Shown here: in pieces, positions 38,998 through 42,657 of the stretch
How the letters are laid out: each line of letters begins with the position of its first letter
Numbering within the stretch: the stretch's first letter is position 1
NCBI GenBank assembly: GCA_001839685.1
Contig: MLAK01000509.1
Location: forward strand, 1 to 42,657
DNA: 42,657 nucleotides
Origin: Tritrichomonas foetus
Taxonomy: Eukaryota > Parabasalia > Tritrichomonadida > Tritrichomonadidae
Direction of reading: 5' to 3'
Notes under the pieces: generated by a model
Seen by the model: the letters and a program-made list of their open reading frames with translations, nothing else
The model's database searches: none
What the model was told of the DNA's origin: nothing
Made by a program: the position numbers and the translations under genes

Positions 38998-39273
38998 CTA
39001 ATTTATCAAGTGAACAAATAAATAATTACAATATTTTCCTTGGAAGAGCATTTGACCAGCCTCAAAATGTTTCATAACGATATCATCTGCAAACAATGTT
39101 TCCAAAAATGTAAAAACTGATGGATGATAAACATAATTCAAAATTTGATTAACAAAAGTTATTTTTTGCATTGATTCTTGCCGACATGGATGAGAGAAAA
39201 CATTTAGAGAATTAACAACGAATCTTTTGCTAAAAATCGTCAGATCAAAAAAATAAACAATTCGTATAAAAAT
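38998..39273 (-). pseudogene. Orphan open stretch, probable coding remnant
   Basis: On the minus strand there is a run of 91 sense codons between stops, with an ATG only at its 58th codon from the end (MQKITFVNQI). The translated text (includes NSLNVFSHPCRQESMQK, YVYHPSVFTFLETLFADD, MKHFEAGQMLFQGKYCNYL) has natural-looking amino acid composition unlike random AT-rich sequence. I cannot assign a family. It may be the decayed end of a gene, as intact remnants of other genes lie in the next 3 kb. Confidence 0.35.
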
Positions 39274-40279
39274 TTAACTTCAAAAGAGTAATTGACCTAG
39301 AATAGAGACATTTAAATCATCTCACTATCATTATAATTTTATAAAAATTATATCAAAGAATATACTCTCGAAAAAAAGAAGAAGAACAAATTGAAATTAA
39401 AAACTTCCAAACTACATAAGTTCATTCGTTAACACATAAATTGTTTAAATTCAAGTCAATCCATACAACGATATCGATCGGTGAGACTGGATTAAAATTA
39501 AGCTATCATTTTTGCATCAAAATGATAAACAAACTTCAGTATGATGTTTAAAGCTCAGCAAAGAAATGATTCATCAGGGATTTAAGGATGTAGTCTCACC
39601 GATCAAAAAGCACTCAAAATATGTTTCAATAGTATCATTCAAAATAAAAATTGAGAGAACTTTTTGAATTGTGATTATTTTTTTACTACATTCAATTTAT
39701 TTTATATGATTACGGAATGTATAGAAATTTTCGAACGAAAGAAATTCCAACTTTAATACGAAGAAAATGATCAATAACATTAATTCCATCAGAAAAATAT
39801 TTTTCATTGCTTTTGCCTATAAATTTAGATAGATATCAAATTCGATCATTAATTAATTAATGATTTGTCTTCTTAATCTTGAAATCCCAAGAAAGTTTAA
39901 CAAACTAAATACAAGTTGCTTACGTACGAGCTAAACAAACAAAACAAACAAACTAAAAAAGATTCAGTTAAATTTCAATAAAAAAATATCCAGAAAAATT
40001 CAATTGTGCTTCTGTCGAGGAGATTTTTTATAATATCGATAATCAGATCTGTTGTTTCATCAAATAATTATTATTTTATTGTTTGCAGAGCTGGGAAGAA
40101 ACTTGTTTATTTTGTCATTTCTTATTAATCGAATTTCTTGACATCTTATTTTTGAGAAGTTTAAGAATAAGAACATAAAGTTTTGATTTTGAGTTATTAT
40201 CTGTTCCTTGTGCAATTACTATGATTCTTAATGTCAGATGTAGTTTTGTATCACGAAGATTATTAGCAATCAATGCCAT
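39274..40279. other. Gene-free stretch with a long-range inverted repeat
   Basis: No gene. A 13-base perfect inverted repeat (39476-39488 and 39592-39604) is listed separately. One ACTTTTTGAA element lies at 39659-39668. The segment 40085-40279 may hold the decayed C-terminal part of the kinase fragment, but I cannot align it. Confidence 0.45.
39476..39604. repeat. 13-bp perfect inverted repeat, 103-base loop
   Basis: GATCGGTGAGACT (39476-39488) and AGTCTCACCGATC (39592-39604) are exact reverse complements. The arm is G+C-rich compared with its setting. It could be a stem of an RNA, a binding-site pair or a short element end. No target-site duplication is visible. Confidence 0.7.
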
Positions 40280-40530
40280 GATTTCCTTCTAGATCATATT
40301 ACATTGATAAAGAATAACCAAAAATTATTGTACAAAAGAAAAATCATGATTTTGGTATTCATGAATTTGCGTGAAGTTACATTTATCTTTATTGTCGTGT
40401 TATTAGAGTCATTTCTTCCAAAAAGACCATTCTGAACCAAATCAACCACTTTTGGAAAATAATTATCATCAAGAAAAACATTGACTGACATTAAATCACG
40501 ATGAATAACTTTTGTTTTTATGTAAAGAAT
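40280..40530 (-). pseudogene. Protein kinase gene fragment
   Basis: The minus strand reads VIHRDLMSVNVFLDDNYFP, then KVVDLVQNGLF, where a kinase would have catalytic-loop HRDLKSxNxFLDDNxFPK and the DFG segment (here VDL). After a frame change, about 40305-40362 gives EYQNHDFSF followed by a stop and FLVILYQ, matching the post-APE segment (E-x-x-x-x-x-x-Y/F-S-x-x-x-D-V-Y-x-x-x-x-x-L-Y) of trichomonad tyrosine-kinase-like kinases. A preceding NSLHKNK in another frame fits the helix before the HRD loop. It has frame changes, stops and a lost DFG, so it is inactive. Related sequence may extend to 40680. Confidence 0.7.
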
Positions 40531-40784
40531 TCATCATGAATGCCGATCAAACTACATTAAATTTATTGTAAAGTTACATTCTTTGGGCGCATTTTGATAA
40601 ATTTCGGCATTCAATTTAGTTATCATTGATTTAAATTGATTTTTCGGCATTCCATGATCGAGTATCATCTAAAGGGTTCCTTTTTTCATATATTCTGTTT
40701 ATAAATCACTGACATAGAAACGCCAAATCAAATGAATTAGTCATGGTTAATGCATGGTGAAGGAGTTCCTGATGAATCCAGTGA

Positions 40785-41735
40785 TTATGTAATTTTCGTC
40801 GGAAACACCGGAAAATGAGATTTTGTTTTCAGTATTAATTCGAAACATATGACTTCGTTTTTATTGTTTATAATTGTGGAAAATGCAATACCATCATGTT
40901 GATTAATACGTTCACTATCTAATGCGTTATGAAAGACGAATTTCTGTAGCTTTATGCTCACTACAATCATATCCAACCTTTAACCACAAGCAATAAAACC
41001 ATCAAATGGACTTTGATTCCAGATATCAAGTCATGAATGTAAAAGATTGATATATCCAATTGCGCTAAAATTACCATCAGTTTGGAATGGTGATGAGTAT
41101 CTCATAAACTATGGCAAATACCATTCTCAAATCACGATGTAATTAATTGATGTTCATGATTTCCATCTCCTGTTCATACCCATTCTCCATCGCCTCTGTC
41201 TTTTAATGAAATAATTGCAGTAGTAATCCATTCTATAGTATCAACTTTAATTAAATCACCTGTATAAAACCCTAATAATGTGTTATTTGATGATGATTTG
41301 ATTTCTAAGAGTTGTTTCATGATATTATTTCTTTAATTTGCTACAGGATTAAAACGTTCAAATCTTTAAGACCATTTTGTAATTAAATCGTAATCAACAT
41401 TTAAATGCCGTGAATATTTAATTGGAATATGATAATGTTGCTAAATTCAATCTTGTTCGTAAACATTTTCGTTTGAGGTCCATGTTCATGTGAAGAAGTT
41501 GGCGAAGAAACTAATTTTCCTGTTCTATCTTCAACTATAATCTGATCATAAAAGACAGTACATTCTTTCATCATTGTATAAATTAATTCTTACAATATTT
41601 TTTCATCATTAGTATATAAATAGTAATCAAATATATTTTGAAAAATCCAAAGAACAGCACCAGGTTACCAGCCCCAAGAAAATGGCCAACCAAGATATAA
41701 CATTATCTGGATAAGATATGAAATATTCTCGAATA
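40785..41735 (-). pseudogene. Decayed GH95-like glycoside hydrolase (alpha-L-fucosidase family)
   Basis: Fragments on the minus strand occur in the order expected for GH95. At about 41696-41731, REYFISYPDNVI resembles the N-terminal beta-domain. At about 41500-41640, YYLYTNDEKIL, stop, ELIYTMMKE and VEDRTGKLVSSPTSSHEHG resemble the HYxYTGDxxFL..YPxMKxAAxFF..LVEDxxGxLVTSPSxSPEN region. At about 41110-41260, SLKDRGDGEWV, stop, TGDGNHEHQLI and FENGICHSL resemble the late barrel. At about 41040-41090, PFQTDGNFSAIGYINLLHS fits PFQxDGNFGxxAGIAEMLLQS. Residues encoded at 40785-40976 suit the C-terminal beta-domain. Stops and frame changes abound, and part of the middle is missing. The call is by pattern recognition only. 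Confidence 0.68.
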
Positions 41736-42657
41736 GAAGAATTAATGTTGAACCTTGATAATCAAATTGAACAATTGAAATTGCTCGATCAAGACATCAA
41801 TATAGAACATAATTCGTTATTTACTTTGTTTATGATATCTTCTAATGGAAATTTTATTACACCAAACAAAACATATTTACCATATTATCCGCCTGATTCA
41901 TTTTCACTTGTTAATTTCATCGCATTCAATACTAACTTCATTATCTTTGCCTTCACGGAATCATTGTTGAATTCGACGGAACATAACAAAGCATCACCAT
42001 TTTATCCTTAACTTTTACCTACATTATAATTAGACTTATTCTTCGAATGTAAAATGTTCTGTTCGAATTTCATCATTTCTAAGTGTTGAGTTGTTGCAGC
42101 TGCATAGGCTGGCCTATCATTCACAAATGATATATAATTTATTTATATTTATATAATGGATATCCATTCATCACCAGTTTGGATTTCTATTTGCATCTAG
42201 TAATAAATAGCGATAAAATTTAATGAAAAAATGGATGTGAAATAATTACAAATGTTCATACATCAGTGCTCTGTGAACATTTTTCGATCCTTATATTTGA
42301 TGTTGTGAGAAATGGCTTGCATAAACAGTTGCATCTTTTTAAATTAAATCAGAATAGTTAATCAAAACCGTAAATATACAAATGCTGGGTGCTATTTATT
42401 AAGTTTATTAAATTCCAAAAGTATGTTTTAATATTTGAAATATGGAATATAATTCTAGAAAATTATTTCAATTCTGGGTGAGTATGACTTTTCCTTTGGA
42501 ATCTTTCGGAATTTTACTACATAAAAAATTTCTCATCATCAATTAAAGGCTACGTAAGTGAATTAAATTGGTTTAATTTTCACGGAATTGAAAATCAATC
42601 TCTAAAAAAATCTGCGAATGAATTTAGAATTCTAGCAAGAGAAAATGCTTAGATTAT
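41736..42657. other. Probable further decayed coding sequence, unresolved
   Basis: The minus strand between 41736 and 42010 has a long interrupted frame (GDALLCSVEFNNDSVKAKIM and YGKYVLFGVIKFPLEDI) that may be N-terminal sequence of the GH95-like pseudogene. A plus-strand frame of 97 codons at 41718-42011 overlaps it and I take it as chance. From 42012 to the window end I see no gene. Confidence 0.4.

Noticed and set aside
41718..42011. Plus-strand 97-codon frame as a gene
   Set aside because: It overlaps the minus-strand GH95-like relic and has no recognisable family text.
1..42657. Introns with the Trichomonas 3' motif ACTAACACACAG, tRNA genes, rRNA, CRISPR arrays or DNA transposons
   Set aside because: I looked by eye and found no convincing case. 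A tRNAscan, Rfam or covariance search would be needed to exclude RNA genes.

Overview
The window looks like a nuclear contig from a parabasalid (trichomonad), most likely a Tritrichomonas-type species. This assignment is an inference. It rests on very AT-rich spacers, long single-exon genes with no intron that I can see, a eukaryotic gene set (ribosomal eL29, Mpp10, AP-1 gamma, TBC and VPS9 Rab regulators), and lineage-typical families: a Pmp-like beta-helix surface protein, sperm-tail PG-rich (SHIPPO) repeats, LRR and ankyrin proteins, and many anonymous coiled-coil proteins. Stop codons often overlap a TAAA, as in Trichomonas 3' end signals.

Layout. 0.5-4 kb: ribosomal protein eL29, a Sel1-repeat protein with a possible hydrogenosomal presequence, and a SHIPPO-repeat protein. 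5.3-7.7 kb: a large Pmp-like type I membrane protein. 8.4-8.7 kb: a small Ser-rich hypothetical gene. 9.45-9.93 kb: a decayed F5/8 type C-like gene. 10.5-13.9 kb: a ubiquitin-specific protease and a VPS9-domain protein, converging on an 82-nt A tract. 14.2-17 kb: a DMT/SLC35-like transporter and an LRR protein. 17.8-23.1 kb: two coiled-coil proteins, an ankyrin protein followed by a 20-bp minisatellite, and an unknown protein. 23.4-27.7 kb: Mpp10 and an RRM-like/LRR/PP2C fusion. 29.2-37.7 kb: a coiled-coil protein, a four-TM protein, a TBC Rab-GAP, an EF-hand protein, AP-1 gamma adaptin and a tiny zinc-ribbon protein. The last 5 kb holds no intact gene, only remnants, including a protein kinase fragment and a GH95-like glycoside hydrolase fragment on the minus strand.

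There is no operon-like organisation. Genes are independent units with short leaders and lie on both strands. Functionally the intact genes are housekeeping (ribosome, rRNA processing, ubiquitin removal, Golgi/endosome traffic) plus cytoskeleton/flagellum and cell surface. I found no clear novel multi-gene system. The most interesting items are the RRM-like/LRR/PP2C architecture, the putative organellar Sel1 protein, a recurrent upstream motif ACTTTTT[GC]A[AT], and the layered pseudogenes at 9.5 kb and 40-42 kb. Where a leftward or rightward open frame begins at a non-ATG codon, I moved the start to the first in-frame ATG.
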